Positions 16,473 through 25,522 of a stretch of 64,000 nt of DNA are shown piece after piece. Origin of the DNA: a virus. The stretch spans positions 1 to 64,000 of IMG/VR virus record IMGVR_UViG_3300012271_000010; one strand, given 5' to 3'. The number at the start of each line of letters is the position of its first letter. Within the stretch, counting starts at the first letter, position 1. Made by a program: the position numbers and the translations under genes. The notes under the pieces are model-generated. The model had not been told where the DNA came from and searched no databases. It was given only the letters and a program-made list of their open reading frames with translations.

Positions 16473-16868
16473 TTGATTAAAACTTTGTCACATTTAATAA
16501 GCGAGCATCCACAGTTCAGTTTCGAACCAGGGATGCTCGTTTTATTTCACAATACTTTAGAAAAGACGATAAAGTTACGGATTAAGAGCCACGACCAGGC
16601 ACGACTTTGGAAGTTGGCAGATGAGCACCTACAACCTGTGCTCGATGATTACAGTACAGCTGGAGTCCTCTTACACATACTTCAGACGACGATCGGAGAA
16701 GGCTGTGAGATTGAACTGGAACGTAAAGTTTGGTTTTTCACTCCAACGTGGTCGATCAAAATAAAGAGATATTTTATAAAAGAAGAGGACAGTATACTAG
16801 GAAATGTTCTAGCGACTGTCCTCTTGAAGTTGTGGGATGAAAGAAAGTTAGAAAGAAGCAACTCCTAA
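16473..16868 (+). CDS. Hypothetical 131-residue protein, TTG start, many inverted repeats
   Basis: The frame opens with TTG and no good ribosome site (an ATG 60 bases on is an alternative). The product is mixed helix/strand (LWKLADEHLQPVLDDYSTAG, KVWFFTPTWSIKIKRYFI). The DNA contains three perfect inverted repeats: CGAGCATCC/GGATGCTCG (16502-16539), GAGCAC/GTGCTC (16623-16643) and AAGAGGACAGT/ACTGTCCTCTT (16783-16826). This is unusual inside a coding region, and the first is followed by TTTTATTT. It may be coding, or partly a structured RNA. Its end overlaps the convergent protease gene. Confidence 0.5.
   Translation: MIKTLSHLISEHPQFSFEPGMLVLFHNTLEKTIKLRIKSHDQARLWKLADEHLQPVLDDYSTAGVLLHILQTTIGEGCEIELERKVWFFTPTWSIKIKRYFIKEEDSILGNVLATVLLKLWDERKLERSNS
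16502..16545 (+). repeat. 9-bp inverted repeat with T-rich tail
   Basis: CGAGCATCC (16502-16510) pairs with GGATGCTCG (16531-16539) around a 20-nt loop containing TTTCGAACC, followed by TTTTATTT. It could terminate transcription from the 16007 gene. Confidence 0.5.
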
Positions 16869-17534
16869 TAAGAATTTGTGAATTTCTTCTAATGGAACCA
16901 TCATACCGATGTTTTCTAAGTCTGGTGAAGCTCTTGAAGTAATTCCGATCACTTCCCAGTCTTTATTGAAAATAGGAGAACCTGAACTTCCTCCTTTGGT
17001 TGGTATAGTGTACAAATCAAATTCAAAATCAAGTGCTGGATGAAGAAATCTTCCTGAATAATATCCTTCAAATTGGAGAACCATGTTTTTACCATGAATT
17101 CCCAAAGGAGCAGATAAGTTGTAAGCTTTGTCGCCTGGTTTGACCATCTCTTTGGCAATGAAACTAAAGTCCCGCCCGATGCGGTTTCTAGATTCAAAAA
17201 CGCACAAATCCGTTACTTTTGGATCAGATACCTTTAATATGTCAATTTCGTAAACTTGTTGTTCTAAATCGATAGCGAAAGATTTACGGGTGTTGTCATC
17301 ACAAACATGTCCAGCTGATAAAATTAAAGTTTTCTCAGCAGAATGATGTATGATTACTCCTGAAGCAGATCCAATTTCAACTTCTTCTTTTTGGAAAACA
17401 AGCTTGACAAAAGAGTCCCGTGCTGCTATAATAGGAGTTATATTGCTGTTAGAGGTTTGTATAGAAGCACAAGACAGAGGGTTCATTAAGAACAAAAAAC
17501 CGAATGTTAGTGCAAAGAATTTTAAGACTTTCAT
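16848..17534 (-). CDS. Trypsin-like serine protease with signal peptide
   Basis: 228 residues from the ATG at 17534 (an upstream ATG adds 15 unlikely residues). MKVLKFFALTFGFLFLMNPLSC is a signal peptide, possibly lipidated at Cys. The chymotrypsin-fold triad is visible: SAGHVCDD (His), VTDLCVFES (Asp) and GGSSGSPIF (Ser), with VIGITSRAS after it. It should act in the periplasm or outside. It is the only clear minus-strand gene in the window and converges on the 16473 frame. It may be a horizontally acquired moron gene; a role in altering the host envelope or rival phages is inference. Confidence 0.9.
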   Translation of the reverse strand: MKVLKFFALTFGFLFLMNPLSCASIQTSNSNITPIIAARDSFVKLVFQKEEVEIGSASGVIIHHSAEKTLILSAGHVCDDNTRKSFAIDLEQQVYEIDILKVSDPKVTDLCVFESRNRIGRDFSFIAKEMVKPGDKAYNLSAPLGIHGKNMVLQFEGYYSGRFLHPALDFEFDLYTIPTKGGSSGSPIFNKDWEVIGITSRASPDLENIGMMVPLEEIHKFLLGVASF

Positions 17535-17598
17535 ATAAGTAACTATGGACCTACTGGTGCGAATCGCCAACGGTCCCATTTAATAATAAGGTAGGTAA

Positions 17599-18972
17599 AT
17601 GGCTAAAAAAAATATATATGTGCTAGACACGAACGTGTACTTGACAAACGCTAAAGCAATTTATGATTATGGAATTCATGATATTGTAGTCCCTATGAAA
17701 GTTCTTGAAGAAATCGACAAACATAAAAATAGACAAGACTCGGTTGGCTCGCAAGCGAGAAGCACGATTAGAACTTTAGATTCTTTGAGAGAACGCGGAA
17801 ATCTGAAAGCAGGTGTCCGAATTGCTAAAGGACGCGGTATTTGTCGTGTTGCAGAATCTGATACTTCACTTCTTCCTGTTGATTTGAGCCCTGACGTACC
17901 AGATAATATGATTCTTTCAACCGCTCTGTCGGTACAGAAAGAAGAAGATGCAGTCTCATTGAGGCTGTCAGCCTCAAATTTTGAAGCAACCGGCGCGAAG
18001 AAAACAAAAAAGAAAGTAATTCTTGTCACTCGTGATATCAATATGAGAGTTATTTGTGATGCTATTGGATTTCCAGTAGAAACTTATGAGCCAGAAAGTG
18101 CTGTCGAAGACAGTGATCTTCTATATTCAGGATATTCGGAAGTCCTAGTCGATGATGAATTTATTGATCGCTTTTATCAAGGCAGTGTCTCCGAATTACC
18201 AGAAGGTACTTTGAAACACGCTCCTCAACCAAATGAATTCTTGATGCTGGTCGCAAAAGGTAATGATAAAAAGACTGCTTTGGCTAGATACAAACACGGT
18301 GGTGATATTGTTCGGGTTGGCGATAGAAATGAACTGTTTGGTATTAGATCTCGTAACCGCGAACAATCTTTTGCTTTAGACCTTTTGGTTGATGATAATA
18401 TTAAAATAATTACTCTTGTTGGAAAAGCAGGATCTGGCAAGACACTTTGTGCGATTGCAGCTGGATTGAGTCAATCTCTTGAAAAAGATACTCCATATAA
18501 AAAACTTATTGTCTCTAGACCAATTCAGCCAATGGGAAAAGATATTGGATATTTGCCAGGTGATATCAACGAAAAGATGCTTCCTTGGTTAGCTCCAATC
18601 CAAGACAATTTACAATTTCTTCTCGGTGACGATAAAGAAATGTTAGCGGAGTACATTGAAAAAGGCAAAATTGAGCTTGAAGCTTTGACTTATATTCGTG
18701 GTCGCTCAATTTCTAACGCTTTCATCATCATTGATGAAGCTCAAAATTTGACCATTCACGAACTGAAGACAATTATCACCCGTGTCGGTGAAAATACGAA
18801 AATCGTCCTCACGGGTGATATCGAACAAATCGACAATGCGTTTGTCAACGATGTTACAAACGGACTTACGCATGCCGTCGAAAAATTCAAGTTTTCAGAC
18901 CTAGCTGGTCATGTAAGTTTGATCAAGGGCGAAAGGTCAAAAGTTGCCACACTTGCGGCTGCTTGCCTATAA
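17599..18972 (+). CDS. phoH: PIN-PhoH family ATPase
   Basis: 457 residues. The N-terminal PIN nuclease-like domain (about 1-165) has VLDTNVYL, EEIDKHKN and VTRDINMR, keeping the acidic residues typical of PIN enzymes. The C-terminal PhoH NTPase (about 215-455) has Walker A GKAGSGKT (275-282), Walker B IIIDEAQN (about 376-383) and LTGDIEQID. Full-length PhoH2-type proteins couple an RNA-directed ATPase with a PIN RNase. PhoH is common in phages, and its exact role there is uncertain. The ribosome site is AAGGTAGG. Confidence 0.95.
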   Translation: MAKKNIYVLDTNVYLTNAKAIYDYGIHDIVVPMKVLEEIDKHKNRQDSVGSQARSTIRTLDSLRERGNLKAGVRIAKGRGICRVAESDTSLLPVDLSPDVPDNMILSTALSVQKEEDAVSLRLSASNFEATGAKKTKKKVILVTRDINMRVICDAIGFPVETYEPESAVEDSDLLYSGYSEVLVDDEFIDRFYQGSVSELPEGTLKHAPQPNEFLMLVAKGNDKKTALARYKHGGDIVRVGDRNELFGIRSRNREQSFALDLLVDDNIKIITLVGKAGSGKTLCAIAAGLSQSLEKDTPYKKLIVSRPIQPMGKDIGYLPGDINEKMLPWLAPIQDNLQFLLGDDKEMLAEYIEKGKIELEALTYIRGRSISNAFIIIDEAQNLTIHELKTIITRVGENTKIVLTGDIEQIDNAFVNDVTNGLTHAVEKFKFSDLAGHVSLIKGERSKVATLAAACL

Positions 18973-19000
18973 CAAAAACAACAAATAAAAAGGAAAAAAA

Positions 19001-19345
19001 ATGACTGATAAAGAAGAAGCACCAACCGAAAGTGTAAAATCTCTAGAACAACTCGAACAGGAAGCTCGTGAAGAAGTTCAAGCCGCTGTCGTACCAGATA
19101 ATCCACTAAGAACTTTGTTTGTAGAATATGTTGGAGATAACTACTCTCTAGAGGGTAGCAACGAAGTTACTATTGAGATGTGTATTCTGGCATTGGCGCA
19201 AGAGTTCCCAGAGTTTTTATCGCCCTTGTGTGAACAAAATTTTATGCTTGGATACAAACAAGCCGAAAATGATCTCATGAAGCTGCTTCAAGAACAAAGG
19301 ACTGAAGAAGTTCCTGAGCAGGCGGAAGAGTCTAATGACGACTGA
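19001..19345 (+). CDS. Acidic 114-residue hypothetical protein
   Basis: An ATG after AAAAAGGAAAAAAA. Glutamate-rich at both ends (KEEAPTESVKSLEQLEQE and EVPEQAEESNDD) with a helical core (IEMCILALAQEFPEFL). The end overlaps the next gene by 11 bases. Predicted soluble; no family recognised. Confidence 0.75.
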   Translation: MTDKEEAPTESVKSLEQLEQEAREEVQAAVVPDNPLRTLFVEYVGDNYSLEGSNEVTIEMCILALAQEFPEFLSPLCEQNFMLGYKQAENDLMKLLQEQRTEEVPEQAEESNDD

Positions 19346-20009
19346 CGGGGTACATGATTACATTCGTCAAACAGCGAATGGATTGCAACAAGATCAATTG
19401 TTCAATAGGATTGTCGTCTATCGACAAAATCCACTCCCCCAGGATGTAGATTTAAAATCTGTTTTAAAAAAGATTGAAGAAAAAATCCCTCAATTTTTAT
19501 TTAACGATATTGATTCTATTTTTATTGGACAATTTTCTTTTTTAAAAGAAAAAGAAGTTAGTGCCATCTACGAAGATGGGGCAATATATCTCACGAATGA
19601 GCAAGAATCTGAAGATGATTTCTACTCAGATATAACACATGAACTTGCGCATGCCGTCGAAGAAACTTATCCATTAGAAATATATGGCGACCGAATAATT
19701 GAACAGGAATTCCTGGCAAAAAGAAGAAGTATGTCAGAGATTCTAAACGCTCATGGCTACAATAAATTCGGCGTCGAAAAGTATTTTCAGACAGAATATT
19801 CAATTGATTTCGATCTTTATCTTTATGAAGAAGTTGGGTATCCTATTTTGCATACTCTTTTAGAAGGGCTATTTGTTTCGCCCTACGGAGCAACTTCCTT
19901 AAGAGAATATTTTGCTAATTCCTTTGAAGAGTTTTATTCAGGAGATGTCTTTTATGTTAAATCTATCTCTCCAGCTGTGTATAAAAAGATAGTAGATATT
20001 CAATCTTGA
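19335..20009 (+). CDS. HExxH metallopeptidase-like protein
   Basis: 224 residues. YSDITHELAHAVEE at about residue 100 is an HExxH zinc helix preceded by a strand (GAIYLTNEQE). A downstream LREYFANSFEEFYSG (about 190-204) has the acidic helix often found as the third zinc ligand in M48-like or minigluzincin-type enzymes. No signal peptide, so cytoplasmic or virion-associated. It overlaps the upstream gene by 11 bases. Third HExxH protein in this window. Confidence 0.75.
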   Translation: MTTDGVHDYIRQTANGLQQDQLFNRIVVYRQNPLPQDVDLKSVLKKIEEKIPQFLFNDIDSIFIGQFSFLKEKEVSAIYEDGAIYLTNEQESEDDFYSDITHELAHAVEETYPLEIYGDRIIEQEFLAKRRSMSEILNAHGYNKFGVEKYFQTEYSIDFDLYLYEEVGYPILHTLLEGLFVSPYGATSLREYFANSFEEFYSGDVFYVKSISPAVYKKIVDIQS

Positions 20010-20020
20010 GGAGTGAAGAA

Positions 20021-20368
20021 ATGGAAAATTGTAAAGTAAAAATTGATAAGGATAAAGGTCATGTTAGTGTTTATCTGAGTCTTCCTCTTTGGAAGCCAGG
20101 TTCTCCAAAGGTTCGTTATTATGAAAGTTGGGCAAGACAACAAGTTGAAGATAAGTTCCCAAATATTAAACTTGGGAAAACTATTATTCCTTGTGTAATG
20201 AAGAGTCAAGGACCGGTCACAGAAGGAACTTGGGTTTTTGAATTGATACAGAAGGCTCAAGTAAAGAAGATTTCCACGAAGAAGAAAACTAAAATAAAAG
20301 AGAAGGTAAATGTCGAAACCCTTGAAACAGATCAAAGAACCGTTACAGATAAAGACGAAACAATATGA
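20021..20368 (+). CDS. Hypothetical 115-residue protein
   Basis: The ATG at 20021 is chosen because GAGGAG lies eight bases upstream; an earlier ATG at 20006 has none. Strand-rich (HVSVYLSLPLWKPGSP) with a lysine-rich segment (KISTKKKTKIKEK) near the end. The next gene starts inside it, 59 bases before the stop. It lies just upstream of a RecB-like nuclease and may work with it, but no domain supports this. Confidence 0.7.
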   Translation: MENCKVKIDKDKGHVSVYLSLPLWKPGSPKVRYYESWARQQVEDKFPNIKLGKTIIPCVMKSQGPVTEGTWVFELIQKAQVKKISTKKKTKIKEKVNVETLETDQRTVTDKDETI

Positions 20369-21203
20369 AGAAGAACAAGGATATTATCTCTCATGGTCTA
20401 GTACAAAAAACTGGGTTGATTGCGCTCATTATTTTAAACTAACAAAAATTGATAATGTTCCTGGTTTCGAGGGTAATCTGCATACAGCCTTCGGAAACGG
20501 CGTGCATTGGACTGTAGAGACTCAACTTAATCCACTTCGAATTGAAGAGCTGGACTTAAGTGATACTTTTACTGAGAAGTTTGAACTCGCTATATCAGAA
20601 TTACCTAATTCAGAAAAAGAAAAAATAGAGTTAGAGAGGGAAAAATTAGTTGCCAACCCTGATAAATCTAGTTTAGAAAAAGAGATGAGAGAACAAGGTC
20701 GTGAGCTGGTACATTTTTTGGTGCCCGCTCTCGACAAATTTTTTGGTCTTTGGGAACTCGTAGGTATTGAAGAAAGATTTTACGAAAAGTGTGATTTTTA
20801 TGAATTATCAAATTTTTTCTTCAAAGGGTATATTGACATTATTATAAAAACTTCTGATGGCAAGTATCACATTATAGACTGGAAAACTTGCAGTTGGGGA
20901 TGGAAAGCTGAAAAGAAAACTGAACCAATGACAACATATCAGTTGACTTTGTACAAATATTTCTTCTGTAAAAAGTATGAGATTAACCCAAAAGATGTAG
21001 AAACATATTTCGCCCTTTGCAAGAGAACGAATAAAACAGATAAGAGAGTCGAGATCTTCAAAGTGACCAGCGGAACCAAAAAAACTTCTAATGCGCTTAA
21101 CTTGTTGCGTAAGGCAGTATATAATGTTGATCATAGCTTTCATATGAAAAATCGTTTGAGTTGCCATCGCTGTCAATTTAGACACACGAAGCATTGCACC
21201 TAG
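20310..21203 (+). CDS. RecB/Cas4-like PD-(D/E)xK exonuclease
   Basis: 297 residues. An N-terminal SWSSTKNWVDCAHYFKLTK and FGNGVHWTVE (His motif), then FKGYIDIIIK and HIIDWKTCS (the D ... DxK catalytic core, about 170-196), then YQLTLYKYFF (QxxxY motif) match the RecB/Cas4-like nuclease family. A C-terminal LSCHRCQFRHTKHC, together with the early Cys, could hold an Fe-S cluster as in Cas4/AddB-type enzymes. Likely roles are DNA end processing in phage recombination or replication. The ribosome site GAAGG is close to the ATG. Confidence 0.85.
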   Translation: MSKPLKQIKEPLQIKTKQYEEEQGYYLSWSSTKNWVDCAHYFKLTKIDNVPGFEGNLHTAFGNGVHWTVETQLNPLRIEELDLSDTFTEKFELAISELPNSEKEKIELEREKLVANPDKSSLEKEMREQGRELVHFLVPALDKFFGLWELVGIEERFYEKCDFYELSNFFFKGYIDIIIKTSDGKYHIIDWKTCSWGWKAEKKTEPMTTYQLTLYKYFFCKKYEINPKDVETYFALCKRTNKTDKRVEIFKVTSGTKKTSNALNLLRKAVYNVDHSFHMKNRLSCHRCQFRHTKHCT

Positions 21204-21211
21204 GATAAAAC

Positions 21212-22498
21212 ATGACAGAAGAAAAAAAGATTAAAATCTTAACCATTAGTGACCATCCAATGTCTCCTTCTGGCGTTGGTACTCAAGCTAGATACATGAT
21301 TGAATATTTGCTTTCAACAGGCAAATATCAATTTGTTTCAATCGCTGGAGCTGTAAAACATCATGACTATCGTCCACAAAAAACTGAACAATGGAAAGAT
21401 GATTGGATTATTTTTCCAGTAGATGGTTATGGTAACCAGGATATGATTCGTTCTATTCTTTTAGCACAAAAACCTGACGTTCTTTGGTTTATGACTGATC
21501 CACGCTTTTATGGTTGGTTATGGGAAATCGAAGACGAAATTCGACCTTTTGTGCCAATGGTTTATTATCATGTGTGGGACAACTATCCTCTTCCGAAATT
21601 TAACAAATCTTATTATGACTCAAATGATGCAGTGATTACAATTTCAAAGTTGACTGATAATTGTGTTCGGGGTGTTTCCCCTGAAGTGAATTGTATTCAC
21701 CTTCCACACTCGGTCGACACCGAGGTCTTTAAGAAACAACCCTCTGAAGTGGTCGAAAATTTTAGGTTACAAGCATTTCCTCAAGAAAAAGATGGTTCAC
21801 CATTTATTTTTCTTTGGAATAGTAGAAATGCCCGTCGTAAGCAATCTGGTACACTGATTTTTTGGTTTAAGGAGTTCCTTGATTCCGTAGGAAGAGATAA
21901 AGCCCGTCTTATCATGCACACTGATCCTAAAGACGTTCATGGTCAAGACCTGGAAGCTATTATTCGAGAATTAGGTCTCACTAACAGCGAAGTGATGTTC
22001 TCGCGAAATAAATTACCTCCTGGAGAACTAGCAAATCTTTACAACATCGCCGATTGCACAATGAGCATATCAGATGCTGAAGGTTTTGGTCTTTCAACAT
22101 TAGAATCTATTTCTTGCGAAACTCCTATCATCGTGAATATGACTGGCGGACTACAAGAACAAGTTACAGATGGAGAAAATTGGTTTGGCATTGGAATTGA
22201 GCCTGCTTCAAAATCGATTATTGGTTCTCAGGAAGTTCCATATATTTACGAAGATCGAATGGCAAAACAAGATTGTATCGCAGCGATGACTAAAATGTAC
22301 GAAATGAGTAAAGAAGAAAGAGAAACTCTCGGTACTGCCGGTAGAAATCATGTTTTGAAAAATTACAACTTTAGAGACATGATTGAGGGTTGGGATAAAA
22401 TTTTCACCGACTTACACAATGAAAGTGGTTCATGGGATACTCGTAAAAACTACAAACGATGGACTCTAGAAGAAATGAACGTGGGAGAAACACAATGA
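21212..22498 (+). CDS. GT-B glycosyltransferase (GT4-like) 1
   Basis: 428 residues. The N-terminal Rossmann half opens ILTISDHPMSPSGVGTQARY, where SGVGTQ is a GT-B glycine loop. The C-terminal half has IFLWNSRNARRKQ and the donor-binding E-x7-E motif EGFGLSTLESISCETP (about 292-307). It probably transfers a sugar from a nucleotide donor. First gene of a nine-gene sugar cassette with overlapping starts and stops; the next start overlaps its stop (ATGA). The acceptor is unknown. Confidence 0.9.
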   Translation: MTEEKKIKILTISDHPMSPSGVGTQARYMIEYLLSTGKYQFVSIAGAVKHHDYRPQKTEQWKDDWIIFPVDGYGNQDMIRSILLAQKPDVLWFMTDPRFYGWLWEIEDEIRPFVPMVYYHVWDNYPLPKFNKSYYDSNDAVITISKLTDNCVRGVSPEVNCIHLPHSVDTEVFKKQPSEVVENFRLQAFPQEKDGSPFIFLWNSRNARRKQSGTLIFWFKEFLDSVGRDKARLIMHTDPKDVHGQDLEAIIRELGLTNSEVMFSRNKLPPGELANLYNIADCTMSISDAEGFGLSTLESISCETPIIVNMTGGLQEQVTDGENWFGIGIEPASKSIIGSQEVPYIYEDRMAKQDCIAAMTKMYEMSKEERETLGTAGRNHVLKNYNFRDMIEGWDKIFTDLHNESGSWDTRKNYKRWTLEEMNVGETQ

Positions 22499-23745
22499 AA
22501 AGGGTTTTGGTAAGAGGACCAGCTTTGTCAACGTCTGGTTACGGAGAACAATGTCGTTTTGCTTTGAGGGCACTTCTAGCTCACGAAGAGCGCTTTGAAG
22601 TATTTCTTCAGAACATTAACTGGGGACGAACTGGTTGGATTGCGATGGACGATAAAGAAAGAGTTATGATTGACCAAATGATGGGTAAAACAAGTATCTT
22701 TCTTCAACAGGGTGGAAAATTTGATATTTCACTTCAAGTTACTATTCCAAATGAGTGGGACAATAGTTTGGCACCTTATAACGTTGGATACACAGCAGGT
22801 ATCGAGTCTACCAAGATTGCTCCTCAATGGATCGAACCTAGTAACCGCATGGATAAAATTATAGTTGTTTCAAATCATGCGAAACAAGGATTTGATAATA
22901 CATCTTATTCATCTAAAAATGATATGAATGAAATTCGAGAGTTCAAAGTAGAAACTCCGATTGAAGTAGTCAATTATCCAGTTCGAGACATTGAACCCGA
23001 AACATTAGATTTAGAACTTTCCTCAGATTTTAATTTTTTGTCTGTTTGTCAGTGGGGACCAAGGAAGAATTTAGAAGCTACTATTTTTAGTTTTATAGAA
23101 GAATTTTTAAATGAAGATGTTGGTCTTGTTTTGAAAACAAACATTATGAAAAATAATGTTACTGACAAAGCAGCTTGTCATCAACGTCTCGAAGGTTTTC
23201 TTAAAAATTTTCCAAATAGAAAATGTAAGATCTATCTTGTTCACGGAAACTTAACTTCAAGTGAGATGGCTGGTCTTTATACACATCCTAAAATTAAAGC
23301 TCTTGTTTCGACTACCCATGGTGAAGGTTTTGGGTTGCCGCTGTTCGAAGCTGCATATTCTGGTCTGCCGATTATTGCTCCTAATTGGAGTGGACATGTA
23401 GACTTTTTATATGCTCCAACAAAAGATAAAAAGACTGGCAAATTTAAAAATCGTCCCCATTTCTTGAAGTTAGAATACGTTCTAAAACAAATACAACCAT
23501 CAGCTGTTTGGGAAGGTGTTTTACAGGCAGACTCTAAGTGGTGTTTCGTCAAGAATACAAATGTTAAAAAAGTGATGCGAGAAGCTTTCAATAACATCGA
23601 AATTCGTGAACTTGTCGCTAGAAAATTGAAAAAACACGTTCTTGAAAAATTCAATAAAGAAGACATCTACATGCAGTTCGCTGATGCTGTACATGAATCA
23701 GATAACGCGTGGGAAAATGATCTCGACGCAATCTCTGAAATTTAA
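22495..23745 (+). CDS. GT-B glycosyltransferase (GT4-like) 2
   Basis: 416 residues; the ATG at 22495 overlaps the upstream stop and is preferred over an in-frame ATG 36 bases earlier. Starts KRVLVRGPALSTSGYGEQCR (GYG loop). The C-terminal domain has FLSVCQWGPRKN and HGEGFGLPLFEAAYSGLP (E-x7-E), followed by APNWSGHVDFL. Clearly the same fold as the upstream enzyme but divergent, so the two probably add different sugars or use different acceptors. Confidence 0.9.
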   Translation: MKRVLVRGPALSTSGYGEQCRFALRALLAHEERFEVFLQNINWGRTGWIAMDDKERVMIDQMMGKTSIFLQQGGKFDISLQVTIPNEWDNSLAPYNVGYTAGIESTKIAPQWIEPSNRMDKIIVVSNHAKQGFDNTSYSSKNDMNEIREFKVETPIEVVNYPVRDIEPETLDLELSSDFNFLSVCQWGPRKNLEATIFSFIEEFLNEDVGLVLKTNIMKNNVTDKAACHQRLEGFLKNFPNRKCKIYLVHGNLTSSEMAGLYTHPKIKALVSTTHGEGFGLPLFEAAYSGLPIIAPNWSGHVDFLYAPTKDKKTGKFKNRPHFLKLEYVLKQIQPSAVWEGVLQADSKWCFVKNTNVKKVMREAFNNIEIRELVARKLKKHVLEKFNKEDIYMQFADAVHESDNAWENDLDAISEI

Positions 23746-23758
23746 ATTAGGAATTTAA

Positions 23759-25522
23759 ATGAAAATAGGATTTATTGCTGATTACTTTAGAAATGAAATT
23801 TTAGGCGGCGCAGAAGCGAATAACGCTGTCCTGATCGACCATTTAGAAAGCAAAGGTCACGACGTTGAAAAAATTAAGAGTAGTTCTGCTATTCTTGATA
23901 AAGATACCTTTTATATTGTCGCCAATTTTATTGGTTTAAGTGAGGAGAACAAGCTTTTCCTTCAACATAACTGCGATTACATAATCAGTGAGCACGATCA
24001 TAAATACGTGAAGAATCGCGACCCATCACGTTTTAAAAATTTCAAGGCGCCTCAAGACCAAATCATTAACGCTGACTTTTACAGAAATGCAAAAGCGGTG
24101 ATAGTGCTTAGTGAGATCTGTAAGGAGGTGATTTACAAAAATCTCAAGGTATCCAACGTCTATAATATTGGTTGTAGTTTTTGGAATGAGGACCGTCTTG
24201 ATCTTTTAGAAGAATTGTCAACGACTGAAAAAATACATGATTCAGTAGTGTTGAACACTAATAATCCTACAAAAGGCATGCATGCTGCAATGGGTTATTG
24301 TAAGAAAGCTGGCATTTCTCCAGAACTTATTTCTTCAAAAGATGAATTAGAATTTCTCAAAATGTTAGCATCCGGCAAACGTCTGGTCTTCATACCACAA
24401 GTTCTTGAAACCTTTTGTCGTACTGCTGCTGAAGCAAAGATGCTCAACTGTAAATTGATTACGAAGCCCAAAATGTTGGGATTTTCAAGTGAAAGTTGTT
24501 TTCAACTTTCTGGCATAGAATTGATAAACGATATTCGCCTTAGAATCAAAAACGCATTAAAACTATTTGAAGATCTTTTGAATGGTAAGTCACCAACTAA
24601 GACAATAAAGAAAGCTGCATTCATAGGTAAGTTTCGAAGATTGTATGATGAAGAGGGTAAAGCTCGTTCTCTAGAAGAGGAAGGTGTCGAGGTTAAACGC
24701 TTTGATGAAACAACTTTTAATAAATATTCTCCAAACGATCTCACAACTCTTCTTGAATATAAACCTGATGTAGTATTTTTTACTAAGTTGCGCGTACCTC
24801 GTGCTCAAGAACTTATAGATGAATGTAAACGACGTGGGATAAAGACAGTTTGTTGGATGCCAGATTTATATTTTGGTCTCCAACGCGAACAAGAAGTCTT
24901 AAATAAAACTCCAATGTTTAGAGCGGATTATGTTTTTTCGCCTGATGGCGGAAACCAAAAGAAATTTGAAGAGTGCGGCGTCAAACATCATTTGATGAGA
25001 CAAGCAATTTTTAAAGATTCTTGTGAATTAAGAAAAGAAGAGAAGAAATATGATGTCCTGTTCGTAGGTACTTTAGGTCCAGAGCATGGTTCTCCAAGAG
25101 CAAAGCTTTTGAAGTTTCTAGAAATAGAATACGGTAACAGATTTTATTGGGCTGGTCGCACTGGACCACATGAGATAAGAAATGATTCGTTAACTAAACT
25201 GATTTCAGAATCGAAAATAGTGATTGGTGATTGCGTATACTCGAAGAATTATTGGTCAAACAGGATCTATGAAACGCTCGGTCGCGGAGGTTTTCTAATC
25301 CATCCTAATATTCCAGGTCTTGAAGATGAGTTTGAACACGGCAAGCACCTGTTGACATTCGAATATGGAAACTTGACTGAATTGAAAAGTACAATTGAGG
25401 AAGCTCTGCACGACGATTTTAGTAGAGAAATCATTAGAGAAAATGGAATGAAACACGTTAAGAAAAACCACACTCTTAGAAATAGAGCACATCAAGTGTT
25501 AGAGGTTTTAAACAATGAGTAG
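23759..25522 (+). CDS. Double-domain glycosyltransferase
   Basis: 587 residues with two GT-B-like units. Residues about 1-280: IGFIADYFRNEILGGAEANN, VVLNTNNPTKG and ETFCRTAAEAKMLNCKL. Residues about 285-587: KAAFIGKFRRLYDEEGKAR, DVVFFTKLRVP, DVLFVGTLGPEHGSPRAKL and RIYETLGRGGFLIHPNIPGL, the CgeB-like (Glyco_trans_1_2) pattern. A bifunctional or tandem transferase that could add two sugars in sequence. Its end overlaps the methyltransferase gene by eight bases. Confidence 0.85.
   Translation: MKIGFIADYFRNEILGGAEANNAVLIDHLESKGHDVEKIKSSSAILDKDTFYIVANFIGLSEENKLFLQHNCDYIISEHDHKYVKNRDPSRFKNFKAPQDQIINADFYRNAKAVIVLSEICKEVIYKNLKVSNVYNIGCSFWNEDRLDLLEELSTTEKIHDSVVLNTNNPTKGMHAAMGYCKKAGISPELISSKDELEFLKMLASGKRLVFIPQVLETFCRTAAEAKMLNCKLITKPKMLGFSSESCFQLSGIELINDIRLRIKNALKLFEDLLNGKSPTKTIKKAAFIGKFRRLYDEEGKARSLEEEGVEVKRFDETTFNKYSPNDLTTLLEYKPDVVFFTKLRVPRAQELIDECKRRGIKTVCWMPDLYFGLQREQEVLNKTPMFRADYVFSPDGGNQKKFEECGVKHHLMRQAIFKDSCELRKEEKKYDVLFVGTLGPEHGSPRAKLLKFLEIEYGNRFYWAGRTGPHEIRNDSLTKLISESKIVIGDCVYSKNYWSNRIYETLGRGGFLIHPNIPGLEDEFEHGKHLLTFEYGNLTELKSTIEEALHDDFSREIIRENGMKHVKKNHTLRNRAHQVLEVLNNE

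Noticed and set aside
17542-17570. Minus-strand promoter-like boxes (TTGGCG, 17 bp, CATAGT) for the protease
   Set aside because: Both boxes are weak and would start transcription at the start codon, leaving no leader; not reported as a feature.
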